Shown in pieces: positions 30,870-40,688 of a stretch of 64,000 nucleotides of DNA. Location of the stretch: positions 1,033,069-1,097,068 of the forward strand of contig NC_018336.1 of the NCBI RefSeq assembly GCF_000234665.1, given 5' to 3'. The notes beneath the pieces are model-generated. The model saw only the letters and a program-made list of their open reading frames with translations, was not told where the DNA came from and searched no databases. The stretch's first letter is position 1, and each line of letters begins with the position of its first letter. The stretch is from Leishmania mexicana MHOM/GT/2001/U1103. Taxonomy: Eukaryota > Euglenozoa > Kinetoplastea > Trypanosomatida > Trypanosomatidae. The position numbers and the translations under genes were made by a program.

Positions 30870-33800
30870 ATGTGGAAGGAGTGGACAAGTAAGATCAAAA
30901 GCTTCGCCGAGGATATTGCGTCACCCGACTACGACGACGAGAGGCACACTAGCAGCGGCGAAGTTGAAGAGGATGAGGTGCACGGTAGAGTACAACACAG
31001 CCACCACCTGACCTATGGTGAGCGCGGCCATGCACCCCAAAGAGACGACGTGGGCGTGACACGTGCGACAGCACATGATCAGCCCCAGAGTGGGACTGTC
31101 TATGGTGGCGCTGGTAATGCCTCCGCCCTGGAAACCGCGGCGCGGCGCTTGGCCTTGCAGCAAGATGAGCTGATGGTGGACCGGCATACAGGCGCCTGCG
31201 GCAGTGTCGACGCTGCCGCGTATGCACAGGCGTCCTCGGCTTCGACAGTAGTGGCGCCATCATCTCTCTCACTATCGCCAAGCTCGCCTTCCACAGGAGC
31301 TGCGGGGACACGTCTTCCCGGCAACATAGAGCCGCTGATGGCGTCTCCACAAGCGGCGACCGTCACACAGAGCAATGGGGCCGCACAGACGCCGGCTGAA
31401 AGTCTAGGCGATGACACTGTGGCTGCACACTCCTCCTCCTCCTCCCCCGGTGGCGCTCAGGCAGCATTGGTGAGTGCAGCAAGGCGTCGTGGTCCGCCGC
31501 AGGCAATGATGACTTGCAGTCCTCAGCCGGACACATTGCAGCCTTCACCAGTACAACTCTCCGCGTCGCTCTCATCGCCTTCTGCGGTACCAATCTCATT
31601 TATTTCACCAGCAATATCTGCAGGGGCGGCGCTTCCTGCACCAGCGGCCGCTGCAGCCCTGCAGACTCCGCCAATGCAGCAACAGCATCTACCGGAGCAA
31701 ACGCAGGGGCTGGCGCAGCGCGTTGCTGCTCTCGAGGCAGAGAAGACTCACCTGCGAAGTGACATACGGAAATATCAAGACGAAGTCCGCGTCGCGCACG
31801 AGCAAACTGTTCAGTACTACGAAGCGAGGCTCAGGGAGGCTGCAGCTGCGGCAGCAGCCACCGCCAGCGCACAGGACGCGAACGTGCAGCAGCAAGTTGA
31901 CGCGCTGCGCGCTGCTCTCCAGGTCGCTGCCGACGAGCTGGAGGTAGAGAAGGCACTCAAAACAGCACTCGAGGGACGCGTCGGCGAGCTGCAGCAGGAG
32001 GCTGATGAGCTGCGCGCGAGTCTTGCTGCAGCGCAGAAGGAAATAGCGGCCATGGCAGCGGCTGCGGCTGCGGCTGCCGCTGCAGCGTCAGCACCTTCTG
32101 GGACACCCGACGCGACCTCGCTTGCTCCAGAAGAAGATTGGCGTCAGCGTCATTCCGAAGCGCTGAACAGCCTCAAAAACGCAGTACAGGAGAAGACTAC
32201 GCAGCTAGCGGCACAGACGGCTCAACTGCAGTCCTCGGAGGCGATTCACCGTTCCTTGGAGGCGAAGTTGCAGGCGGCGCAGAGGGAGGCGATGGCGAAC
32301 ATCATGGACAGTCATGACAAGAGCGCGGATGTCGCGCGCGACGAGCAACGCCGTCATGCGCAACTTCAGGACGAGGTGAGCCGGCTAAAATGCGAGCTGG
32401 AGGCGGAACGTCATCGCGCTGTCACGACGCAGGCGCTATTCGAGGATGCCCAGCGGAAGAGGGAAGACCTCGCCGCGCAGCTCGCACATGAGCAAACCAT
32501 TTCACAAAGCGTCGATGCTACTCTAGGGCAGACGAGGGGGCTGGCTTCTGCTTCCGCCGCCACTGCCGCCGCATCGGCCGCTCACGAAGAAGAGCGGCAC
32601 CGACTCGCCGAAAAGCTCGACCACATGGAGGCGGAGCGCGGCGTGCTGCAACAAGAGGTGAGGCAGCTCACGGAGGCGGCGGGTCAGCTACAACGCACAC
32701 TCGACACCCGGGAGCACGAGTACGCGGTGGCGCAGGCAGAGCAGGCCGAAGCCCAGAAGGCTTTGTTGGAGAGGCTAAGCGGTTTCGAGGCTCAGGTGGC
32801 GAAAGGTGGGCCCGCTTACCACGAAGAGCTGCATCGATTACAGACGCAACTGGAAGGGGAGCAGAAGCGTGGAAAGGCACTGGAGGCTGATAAGCAGGCC
32901 GCAGAGCACGCTCGCACGACGGCCGAGGTGCACGCGGCATCGGCGGAACAGCGCTGCGGCTTCATTCAAGCGGAACTCGCAGCCCTCCAGCAGCAACTCA
33001 AGCGCCTCGAAGAGGCTGAGCGGGATCGCCAGCAGCAGGAGCGGCAGCGCATGACCGAGTCCGAGGCAAAGGAAAGCGGCGTCAACATGTCTGTCGCGGT
33101 CCTCACAGAAGTAAAGAAAGAGTTGGAGGGAAAGGTGCATACGCTGGAGGTAATGATGGATCAACTGCAGCGCATGACAGTTGACACACTGGTGCGCTTG
33201 GGCGTGGATGTGGAGCGCGTGGTAGAGGGAAGCCGTAGGCACAGAGGCGGCACAGAGCAGAAACTTTCGAGCTGCGACGACGGCGAAGCGGACTCCATGA
33301 AGGGCGAGAAGGGTTCTTCATCGGCGCCCACGGGAGTGCCGCTCCTGCAACTCTTTTCATTGCTGATGACGGAGTGTCTGCAACAGCACAGTATCGTGCT
33401 GCGGGCAGAGCGGGTGCAGCAGGAGTGGGAGCAGACCTACGAACAGGCCCGCCAAGTCAATGACTCGCTCAACCAGCAGGTGGCTGATGCGTGGGGTGTC
33501 ATTGGGAAGCTGCGCGAGGAGTTGTCGCTGAAGGACGAGGCGGCGCGTCAGATGAAGTCACGCGTCGACAGTGGCGACGCTCGACTTGTGGAGGTGCAAG
33601 AACAGCTGGCCGGCGTCGTGCATGAGCTGCAGACTCTGCGCGAGGAGCGTGAGGGGTGGGCGACGCGGCTGCAGCAAGCTGCGACGGGCGCAGAGGGCCA
33701 GGCTAACACTGTGTCCTCCTTGCAAGAGGAAATAGGCACGCTACAGGATATGCTACAGGCAAAGGAGGAGGAGCTGCAGGCATCCTTGCAAAGCACGGAG

Positions 33801-34568
33801 AACTTGCAGCTCGTCCTGGAACGAATTCAGGAGATCAAGCGGCATGAAGTGGAGGCCTTGACGTTGGAGTCTCAGCTCGAGGCGGAGGATCTCAAGAAGC
33901 AGCTGGCAGAGGCGCGGCGAATCAGAGATCAGCACGACAGCGAGCTAGCAGGTCTGCGCGAGGGCTTTGAGCGGCAGCTCGCATCGAAAGATGCGGAAGT
34001 GACAACTATGCACCACAAGCTCGCGGAGATGCGCAAAGCGCTAGAGAAGACAACGTCGCGGCACATGGACGGCTCGGAGACAAGCATTGACAAGCGCGTC
34101 GTGTCGCAGCTTCTAGCCAAGTATCTGCACGCCTTCCTTGCGCAGCGGAAGGAGGCGGAGGACATGCTGAAGGTGCTGAGCGGCCTCCTCGACTGGGATG
34201 AGGCAACGCAGGAATATGTGGGACTGTTGCCTGGGCCGAACAACCCGCAGCCGCCGGACGGATCTGCCGCACAGCGACGCGGTGCTCGCCGGGGCCTGTT
34301 CAGGTGGCTTCGTAGCGGGGAGGCAGAGGCAAACAAGGCGGGACTGGCGTCCAAGTGGGTCGAGTTTCTGCTGAAGGAAAGCGAGGGCAGCGGAGGCGGT
34401 GGCCGTGCAAACCGCAGCGACGTTGGTGCCACGGCGTCCACTCCTGCTTCGTCTACCTCGACCCCCATCCCGGGCTCGCAACCAATCCCGTCATTAAGCT
34501 TTCCATCACCTTCGGCGGCGGCGGAGACGGCGACATCGGAGGCTGCTGCAAGCCGCCAATCGACGTGA
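30870..34568 (+). CDS. Golgin with GMAP-210/Rud3-like GRAB region
   Basis: This is a long coiled-coil protein of 1232 residues from the ATG at 30870. It starts with a short amphipathic helix (MWKEWTSKIKSFAEDIASP), has a disordered Ser/Ala/Pro-rich segment to about residue 275, and then Gln/Glu/Ala-rich coiled coil from about 275 to 1065, with one poly-Ala break near residue 400. After the coil, IDKRVVSQLLAKYLHAFL (from 1073) and MLKVLSGLLDWDEA match the GRAB domain of human GMAP-210/TRIP11, including its leading IDK. The following LASKWVEFLLKES (1159-1171) matches the SFSELFVKFLETES block downstream of GRAB. GRAB domains bind Arf1-GTP at the cis-Golgi, and an N-terminal lipid-sensing helix is also a GMAP-210 feature. 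A GRIP-type golgin is the alternative. The protein is probably a vesicle tether at the single Golgi stack. Confidence 0.75.
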   Translation: MWKEWTSKIKSFAEDIASPDYDDERHTSSGEVEEDEVHGRVQHSHHLTYGERGHAPQRDDVGVTRATAHDQPQSGTVYGGAGNASALETAARRLALQQDELMVDRHTGACGSVDAAAYAQASSASTVVAPSSLSLSPSSPSTGAAGTRLPGNIEPLMASPQAATVTQSNGAAQTPAESLGDDTVAAHSSSSSPGGAQAALVSAARRRGPPQAMMTCSPQPDTLQPSPVQLSASLSSPSAVPISFISPAISAGAALPAPAAAAALQTPPMQQQHLPEQTQGLAQRVAALEAEKTHLRSDIRKYQDEVRVAHEQTVQYYEARLREAAAAAAATASAQDANVQQQVDALRAALQVAADELEVEKALKTALEGRVGELQQEADELRASLAAAQKEIAAMAAAAAAAAAAASAPSGTPDATSLAPEEDWRQRHSEALNSLKNAVQEKTTQLAAQTAQLQSSEAIHRSLEAKLQAAQREAMANIMDSHDKSADVARDEQRRHAQLQDEVSRLKCELEAERHRAVTTQALFEDAQRKREDLAAQLAHEQTISQSVDATLGQTRGLASASAATAAASAAHEEERHRLAEKLDHMEAERGVLQQEVRQLTEAAGQLQRTLDTREHEYAVAQAEQAEAQKALLERLSGFEAQVAKGGPAYHEELHRLQTQLEGEQKRGKALEADKQAAEHARTTAEVHAASAEQRCGFIQAELAALQQQLKRLEEAERDRQQQERQRMTESEAKESGVNMSVAVLTEVKKELEGKVHTLEVMMDQLQRMTVDTLVRLGVDVERVVEGSRRHRGGTEQKLSSCDDGEADSMKGEKGSSSAPTGVPLLQLFSLLMTECLQQHSIVLRAERVQQEWEQTYEQARQVNDSLNQQVADAWGVIGKLREELSLKDEAARQMKSRVDSGDARLVEVQEQLAGVVHELQTLREEREGWATRLQQAATGAEGQANTVSSLQEEIGTLQDMLQAKEEELQASLQSTENLQLVLERIQEIKRHEVEALTLESQLEAEDLKKQLAEARRIRDQHDSELAGLREGFERQLASKDAEVTTMHHKLAEMRKALEKTTSRHMDGSETSIDKRVVSQLLAKYLHAFLAQRKEAEDMLKVLSGLLDWDEATQEYVGLLPGPNNPQPPDGSAAQRRGARRGLFRWLRSGEAEANKAGLASKWVEFLLKESEGSGGGGRANRSDVGATASTPASSTSTPIPGSQPIPSLSFPSPSAAAETATSEAAASRQST

Positions 34569-35084
34569 GCGGATCCCCGCGGCTGCCTTTTCCGACGACC
34601 GTCAGCGTCATGGTGCTCGGCGACAGGGGACCCAGTTCCTGCGAGCGCCTCACCCCGAGAGCTGGCGTACATTTTGCGCGGCAGCTCGCTTCGCCTTGGC
34701 GCTAAACGCGCTTGACCACATTTTTGTTCTAACCACCTGGAGTTTTTTTTTTGCGTGAAGTGTGAGCGCGCGCGAGCTTCCGTCATGCGCATGCACGCAG
34801 ACTCTTTTTTAGCTTCCCTCTTCCTTGGATGCCATCTCACTCCTTCAATCCGTTCCGTGCTTGCATGCACGCATGTCGCGGGGGAGGGGAACCCCCCTTC
34901 CCCCTTCCCCTTCCGTGCGCGGTGTCGCACGGTGCAGCGCACACCCGGCCTCTATGAGGGTAGGCCATGCAGCCCACCCACACCCCTTTTTCTATCCCTG
35001 CCAGACTGCCGAACCCTCCTCTCCACACACCCACTTCTGCTGCTGACACGGTCAAGCACCGACGACGTGGGGAGGAGGTCAGAG

Positions 35085-35490
35085 CGGTGTATCGTTACGG
35101 GTGTGCCGGCGGTCAGGTCCTAGATTGGCGCTGCGCTGGAGCGTACTGCGGCAGTGAGCATACGTGTGCCATCCGTGTGCTGGGCAACCTGTCAGCCTAC
35201 ACTCAACTTCATCCCACCCGGCCCTTACACTGCCTACAGAGCTGGGGAGCCTGGGTGCCACCCCGAGGGGGGTGCACCGGATGGCGGCCGGCATAGTGGG
35301 CGTGGCTGTGAGGCGACCCGCGAGGCGGGTGGGTGCGCAGAGTGTGTGGCAGGGGGCCGTAATCCGATGGCCGAGGCGGCGCATTTGCTGTAGCGCGCGT
35401 GCCTACGGCATGCTTCGCACCACGCGGGTGGTGCCTCTGCGGCAGGCCTCGGGTGGTGGTGTTCGACGCATGTTTTGGAGATGAATGAAA
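35085..35490 (+). mobile_element. Candidate degenerate SIDER-like retroposon
   Basis: The composition changes sharply here from T/C-rich spacer to a balanced, GC-rich unique-looking sequence of about 400 bases with no coding frame. Segments such as GGGAGCCTGGGTGCCACCCC and GATGGCCGAGGCGGCGCA resemble, from memory, sequences recurrent in Leishmania 3' UTR SIDER2 elements. No clear A-rich tail is seen, and similarity to the 49.4-kb element is weak by eye. The assignment is tentative. Confidence 0.4.
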
Positions 35491-35794
35491 ACGTCGGGCA
35501 GCGAACAGCGAAGCAGGAGTTCCTCCTCTCGGCTCGGCCTCATCCACTTGCTTTTCGTATTCGCTTGCAAGTCCTCGCATGGGTGTTGCTCCGGCTGTGT
35601 TCATTGTCCGTCCGTTTGTGTGTGTGTGTGTGTGGCTGTGTGAGTGGTTGGATGGCGCATCTGTTTCGTGGTTTCCGCACTTCCCTATCCGCAAGTACAC
35701 AGGAAGGACGAAGCTGCGAATGAAAAAAACCGCCAAGGATCGATCTGCACAACCAGTGCATTACTCTCGCTCTTCTTTCTCGCTCCGCAACATA

Positions 35795-35815
35795 CACACA
35801 CACACACACACACAC
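35795..35815. repeat. CA dinucleotide microsatellite
   Basis: About ten perfect CA units. Confidence 0.85.
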
Positions 35816-36569
35816 GTACATGGGTGAGCAAAGGGCATGCGTGCACGTGTGTCCGTGCGCCTGTATCTCAAGCCCCCCGTCCCGCGCCCGCCTCGGGGCA
35901 TGTGAGAGACAGAGGATGTCCGTGTCAAAAGGAGTGTTGCCCCTGGTCTGGACGTACCTGTTCTCCCTCGGTTTATGTCTCTATCTTTCTCTCCATTCTT
36001 TCGTCTGCATCCTCAACGATGTCCCACACATATCGGGACAAACCCTCGCCGAACTGAATACGCGCCTCCGCGTGTGTATATGCGCATTGCTTCCGCAGTG
36101 ACGGCAGCGTGTACACCACCGCAGCGAAGCAGCACACAAGCCAAGAAAAAGAGACGGAGCCGGAGTTTGGGACGTAGACCCTCTCGTGTACGTGTGCTCA
36201 GCAGCAACGACAAGGAAAGGCAACGCAGAGCCTTCTCGGTTGCGCGCGGTTGAGCGCTTTGCGCCAGCACTCTCAGTCGCACACACACGCACACATACAC
36301 GGTGCCTGCAAGGAGAGGAGGGGTGCAGATCATTAGTGCTATAGTTTCTTGTACATACGTTCTGCGCCGCACCCGTTCGAGACCGCGGCGCGGGTTTGTG
36401 CGCGCGTGCTCTGTGGGCGTATCGAGACTGCATCATCTCGAGTTTCTCTTCTTAGAGGCGAAGTGGAACGGAGGCGGGCGGTTGAGCGTTCATTCATATC
36501 TTCCCCATTCACGCTCCACGCCGTGGTTGTTGCTCTTTTTCTTTTCGCGTAATCGACTTTGGGACGCGA

Positions 36570-39074
36570 ATGTCCACCTATGAGTGGGTGATCGAGCAGG
36601 AGAGCCCCGACGGCGTGACAACACGTGTCGTGTTCGACTTCGCGGATGGCAATACTGTCAGCCACGGAAATGGTGGCCGCGCGAACGTATCTTCGTCGTC
36701 CTACCACCTGCAGCACCGCCGTGATGGACGCGGGCGAGGCTCGACCGGCGGCACACCGTCGGCCGCTGGCTTCTTTGCTTTCAAGGAAGTCACTCGCTCG
36801 GAGGAAGGCAGCAGTCGGCGCAGCAGTAAGCGCAGTAACGGCAGCCGCTCGCGTCGTCAACGTCACCACCGCCTGGGCACCTCCGGCAAGGGCAGCAGAG
36901 AAAGCGGCATCGGCACGATGGCAGGAACGGCCGGCTCCGCATACACATCGACATCTCTGCGGCAGCGCTACCAGCGCATGCTGTTTGGTGGTGGTCGTGG
37001 TGGGAGGTCGACGACTGTTGCTGGTGTCTCGCGGACCCCAACAGTGCCGCCTGACGTCTCCGCGTCCGTGCTCGCTTCAGGACTTCCGTTGTCTTATCGA
37101 ATCGACCCAAGCGCTGGCCTCAATGACGACACCCACTCTCTCAGCTTCAACCCGCTTCGCGGGACGACCACGGGCGACCAGCCACCCAGCACCCTATTTA
37201 TGTCTGCTTACGGTGCAGAACTGGTAGACGAGGACGAGCATCAAAGCAGCAGCGGCTGCCTGAGCCGGCGGAACTGCTGCAGGACAAGGAGGGGCAGCAG
37301 CAGCCGCGACGGCGGCGTATCGAGCGTGGTGTGTGCTAGCGTTACCTGTGACCTGAATGCTGCAGCACCGCAGCACGCGGCTGGTGGCATGCACAACACG
37401 GGCGACACCCCTCGGTGCTCCTCGGTGCTGATTGCAGCCGCCACAACGGCAGCAGCTGCGCCGCCTTTGTCCTGTTACCACCGCCGCGTTGTGGCGCGCG
37501 AGGAGAGCGACGAGGACTTCACGAGCGAGACTGGCATAGTCAACGGGAACGGCTCGTGTTACGTGCTGCGCGACGTGTGGGCAACGCGTGCCTCGTGCCC
37601 TCGCACCATTACAACGGCTCGCGCGGCCGACTTCCCTGCATTTCCACCGCTGCACCCCATCAGCGTAGAAAAGGAAGAGGAGCCGACGGAGACGGTGACT
37701 AGGTGCTGTGGTCACCCCGCCGGTGGCACCGGCGCCCGCGATGGGCTCAGTGGCATTGCGGATGCCATGAGCACGCAGCGGGCGTCGTTCTCCCTCGCAA
37801 CGAGCCAGGAGAGCATCTGTGAAGAGGCCAAAGCAGATGCAGCGGAGCACCACCGGCGGTACAACAAGATGCTCCTTAAGAAAGAGCGTCAGTGGCGACG
37901 CGATCGAGGGTGGCAGCCAACGGGGTCAAGTGAGGGCTGTACGTTCAGCTTCTGTAGGATAGACGACTGGTACGCCGGCGAGGGCAGTCGAGGTCTCCGT
38001 GGTGGCGCGTCTGCCGGCCCCAGTCGGCGCGGTCGCCGAGAGCGCCCCTTGGGCGTGCGAGGAAGATTGGACGCCTACGAGCCTAGAAGTAGCAGCAGCA
38101 CCGACAGTAATGAAGATGACGCGGACGACGAGAGCTGCGACACCTCGTCTCTCTCGTCATTAGAGTGTCTGAGCACCTCCTCGAGAGGTGACTTCGACGT
38201 GAGCCAGCTGCGGACGGACTCGGTCTTTGCAGCCACCGTGCAGTCTCTGGCGAGCCGAGCAGAGCGGGAGCGCAAGAAGATGGAGGTGCGGGAAGAGCAG
38301 ATGCTCTGGTGTGAGGCTGCGCAAAACAAGGAGACATCAATGGCGCAACGGTTGCCGCTGCACTCACCAGCTACCTTCCGTGGCCTGATGCCTTCAGCAG
38401 ACGGCGCTGCCTCCACGACGCCGGCGAGTCCGCCATCATTGGCCATCGCACTCCGTCGAGGAGACGCCGTGTCTGCCGGTGGGTTAATGAGAAACGGTGT
38501 CGGGAGTGGCAGCGCTTGTCGCAGCGGCGCTGTCTCGTCGTTCTTTATTTCACCAATTCACCAGTCCGTGGCAGCAGAGTCGGCGGCCTGGGCGGCGGGT
38601 ACAGGGTTCGAGTTTCTGGGGCAAGGTGGCCTTGGCGGCAACGACACCACGTCATCGTCCTTGATGCCCACCTCACGACCGGCGCCCTGGCAGCGCCGTG
38701 GCAGCGCATCCGCAGCTGCAAGGGCCACCGTGAATCGACGTCGCGAGCGGTCCGAAGACAACGAAGAGGGTTACGCGGAGGAGCTAAAGGACTCATGCGA
38801 CGGCGGTGCATCGTCCTCCGCGACGCGCGTGATCGCTGCTGATGCCCAGGCTAGGACCCACCGTGCACGCAAAAAGCGTAAGCGAGGTGATCGTGCTCGG
38901 CAGTCCGTCGTTGGCGAGTGTGGCGGCAGCCGCGCGTTGCGCCCCGTCGCGGCCCCATCGAACGGCCCTCCGCTGGAGATATTACCATGCAGCAAGGTGG
39001 ATATGCGGGAAGACTTCCTCGAGTCGTTTCTGATGGAGGCGATGCTGGACGAGGGCGACTTTGCGCTTTACTAA
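36570..39074 (+). CDS. Unrecognised Ser/Arg-rich protein (834 aa)
   Basis: The frame runs from an ATG at 36570 to TAA at 39072-39074. I do not recognise a family. The N-terminus (MSTYEWVIEQESPDGVTTRV) looks folded and conserved, and the C-terminus ends in a short acidic/hydrophobic helix (FLESFLMEAMLDEGDFALY). Between them lie long Ser/Gly/Arg-rich stretches that are probably disordered. One structured island near residues 425-475 contains KKERQWRRDRGW and a Cys/Phe-rich CTFSFCRIDDWYAGEG. An acidic Ser/Asp run near 510-535 is followed by a helix rich in charged residues (RAERERKKMEVREEQMLW, about 567-584). A basic RARKKRKRGDRAR motif near residue 765 could be a nuclear localisation signal. 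No enzyme motif is visible. It could be a regulatory or scaffold protein of the nucleus, but nothing here decides that. Confidence 0.75.
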   Translation: MSTYEWVIEQESPDGVTTRVVFDFADGNTVSHGNGGRANVSSSSYHLQHRRDGRGRGSTGGTPSAAGFFAFKEVTRSEEGSSRRSSKRSNGSRSRRQRHHRLGTSGKGSRESGIGTMAGTAGSAYTSTSLRQRYQRMLFGGGRGGRSTTVAGVSRTPTVPPDVSASVLASGLPLSYRIDPSAGLNDDTHSLSFNPLRGTTTGDQPPSTLFMSAYGAELVDEDEHQSSSGCLSRRNCCRTRRGSSSRDGGVSSVVCASVTCDLNAAAPQHAAGGMHNTGDTPRCSSVLIAAATTAAAAPPLSCYHRRVVAREESDEDFTSETGIVNGNGSCYVLRDVWATRASCPRTITTARAADFPAFPPLHPISVEKEEEPTETVTRCCGHPAGGTGARDGLSGIADAMSTQRASFSLATSQESICEEAKADAAEHHRRYNKMLLKKERQWRRDRGWQPTGSSEGCTFSFCRIDDWYAGEGSRGLRGGASAGPSRRGRRERPLGVRGRLDAYEPRSSSSTDSNEDDADDESCDTSSLSSLECLSTSSRGDFDVSQLRTDSVFAATVQSLASRAERERKKMEVREEQMLWCEAAQNKETSMAQRLPLHSPATFRGLMPSADGAASTTPASPPSLAIALRRGDAVSAGGLMRNGVGSGSACRSGAVSSFFISPIHQSVAAESAAWAAGTGFEFLGQGGLGGNDTTSSSLMPTSRPAPWQRRGSASAAARATVNRRRERSEDNEEGYAEELKDSCDGGASSSATRVIAADAQARTHRARKKRKRGDRARQSVVGECGGSRALRPVAAPSNGPPLEILPCSKVDMREDFLESFLMEAMLDEGDFALY

Positions 39075-39854
39075 CGCCGCGCTCGCGGGGTCGGAGGGTG
39101 GTGCAGAGGGGGGAGAGAGGGAGCCATGCAGCGCGGCGGTGACAGCGGCATTGCCGCTAAGCCTTTCGCCTTAGACCTTCTCTGCACCCAAGTGTGAGTG
39201 TGTGCGAGCGGGTGTCTCCCTCAGTGCTGCGTCGCACGTTTCTTGGTGATGTCTTCTTTTTCGTGTGTGTACAACGGATTTGATTTAGAGTAAGTCACGA
39301 GATGCTCAACGAGAACAAAATCACCGGGCAATGACAGCGACACGCAGCGATGGACAAGACAGTGCTTGTGCAATGTCGCTGTATGCAGCTATCTATGTGT
39401 GTATTTCTTTTGTGTGTGTGTGTGTGCGTGGACGATAGAGTAGGGAGGGAGCGGGGGGGTGGTGGAGGTGCTTGGACGGCCTCTCGAAAAAAGGTGGACT
39501 GTCCCCCTCCCCTCCGACGCCTCCCTTTTCCCTTTCCTCGCCTCTTCTCGCCTTCTGAGCGGAGAACGAGGGGGAGACGGGAGAACGCACGACGACGGAG
39601 TCCATCAGGAAGACGTCGGCCGCTCATACTCCTTTCCGCTCGTACACACTCACACACACACACACGCACACACAGACAACTCTCTCACTACTCGATAATG
39701 TCGCGCATGGTGCCCCGTCTCCGTCTTCTGCTTGTTTTTTATGGGGCAATGGCGCGCGTACATGCACACATGCCCATGAAGTACACACTGTGGCTTCACT
39801 GTCCGCTCTGCAGGGAGGTGTTCATTGCAGCTCCTGCTTGTGTACATCTAGTGA
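39075..39854. other. Intergenic spacer, non-coding
   Basis: This 0.78-kb spacer has GT and CA runs near 39411-39430 and 39645-39675 and a pyrimidine tract at 39515-39555. A CTCTGCAG ending at 39813 is a candidate spliced-leader acceptor that would avoid the upstream ATGs at 39698 and beyond. Confidence 0.5.
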
Positions 39855-40688
39855 ATGGAAGAACTACCCCCTCTCCCGAAAAAAAAGGCAAACATGAACT
39901 TCACTAATGCCACATCCTCCACAGAATCGGGGGATGGGGTGAGACTGCAACAGCAGCAGCTCAATGCTGGTGCTGGCCAGTCACCACACATCACGAAGGA
40001 GAACATCGAGTCGTTCAATTACTTCCAGCTTTTCGGTCTAGGTACTCCGACCGCCTCCTCGGCGGCTGCCGCCACAGGAGGCAGTGGTGGTGGTATTGAT
40101 GCCGCCATCCCGGACATCGACGTGGCGGCGGTGCGCCGTGTGTACCGCCGTCTGAGCCTGCGTTTCCACCCGGACAAGGACGACTCTGACGAGGCGCGCC
40201 ACGCCTTCGAGGTGGTACACACGGCACTCGAGACGATCATCGACCCGACAAAGCTTGCGGCCTATGTCAAAACTCTCGTTGAGGAAGGCGGCGGTGCTGG
40301 CGGCAGTGGGGTCCCCGGTGAGGAAGCGCGCCAGCGTCAACGAGCGCATCAGGCTCATGTTGAGGCCCAGTGGGCAGCCGATATGCTTGTGCAACGGGCA
40401 CAGGAACGTCTGGCAAAGGAGGCGGCGGCGCGGCAGGCTGCCCAGGAGCGTGAGGAGGCAGCGCAAAGACTTCTGTCCGAGCTGACGAGCTCACTGAACA
40501 CACCGTTTCAGTTGATGGAGGCGGAGTTGGTGCGCGACTGGGACGTGGATGAGGAGATGGTGGGAATGAAAACCAAGGAGGTAATGAAGGTGCTGCGGCA
40601 ACTGGAATCGGCGGACGGGGCGTGGACGTCTCACGTAATGCACGAAGGAGCGTCGCGCAAGCGAGATCGCGAGGACACGGCACGGTGA
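39855..40688 (+). CDS. J-domain co-chaperone resembling DNAJC8
   Basis: This is a 277-residue protein with a J domain at about residues 50-140. Helix I is NYFQLFGL, and the HPD motif is at 105-107 within RRLSLRFHPDKDD. The next helix, ARHAFEVVHTALETIIDP, resembles the J domain of DNAJC8, a spliceosome-associated Hsp40. An Ala/Gly-rich insertion of about 20 residues separates helix I from helix II. A charged Ala/Glu/Arg/Gln-rich helix follows (about 155-215), then a short ordered C-terminal block with LMEAELVRDWDVDEEM. The HPD means that it should stimulate an Hsp70. There is no targeting signal or membrane segment and no Gly/Phe or zinc region, so it is a type III J protein. A second in-frame ATG at 39894 could be the true start. 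Confidence 0.85.
   Translation: MEELPPLPKKKANMNFTNATSSTESGDGVRLQQQQLNAGAGQSPHITKENIESFNYFQLFGLGTPTASSAAAATGGSGGGIDAAIPDIDVAAVRRVYRRLSLRFHPDKDDSDEARHAFEVVHTALETIIDPTKLAAYVKTLVEEGGGAGGSGVPGEEARQRQRAHQAHVEAQWAADMLVQRAQERLAKEAAARQAAQEREEAAQRLLSELTSSLNTPFQLMEAELVRDWDVDEEMVGMKTKEVMKVLRQLESADGAWTSHVMHEGASRKRDREDTAR

Larger units (their letters stand above)
34569..36569. other. Intergenic spacer with a retroposon-like GC-rich block
   Basis: This 2.0-kb spacer begins with a T10 run at about 34743-34753. It contains a GC-rich block at about 35085-35490 listed separately and CA/GT microsatellites near 35615-35640 and 35795-35815. A pyrimidine tract leads to TTCTTAG ending at 36455, a candidate spliced-leader acceptor 115 bases before the next ATG. 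Confidence 0.55.
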
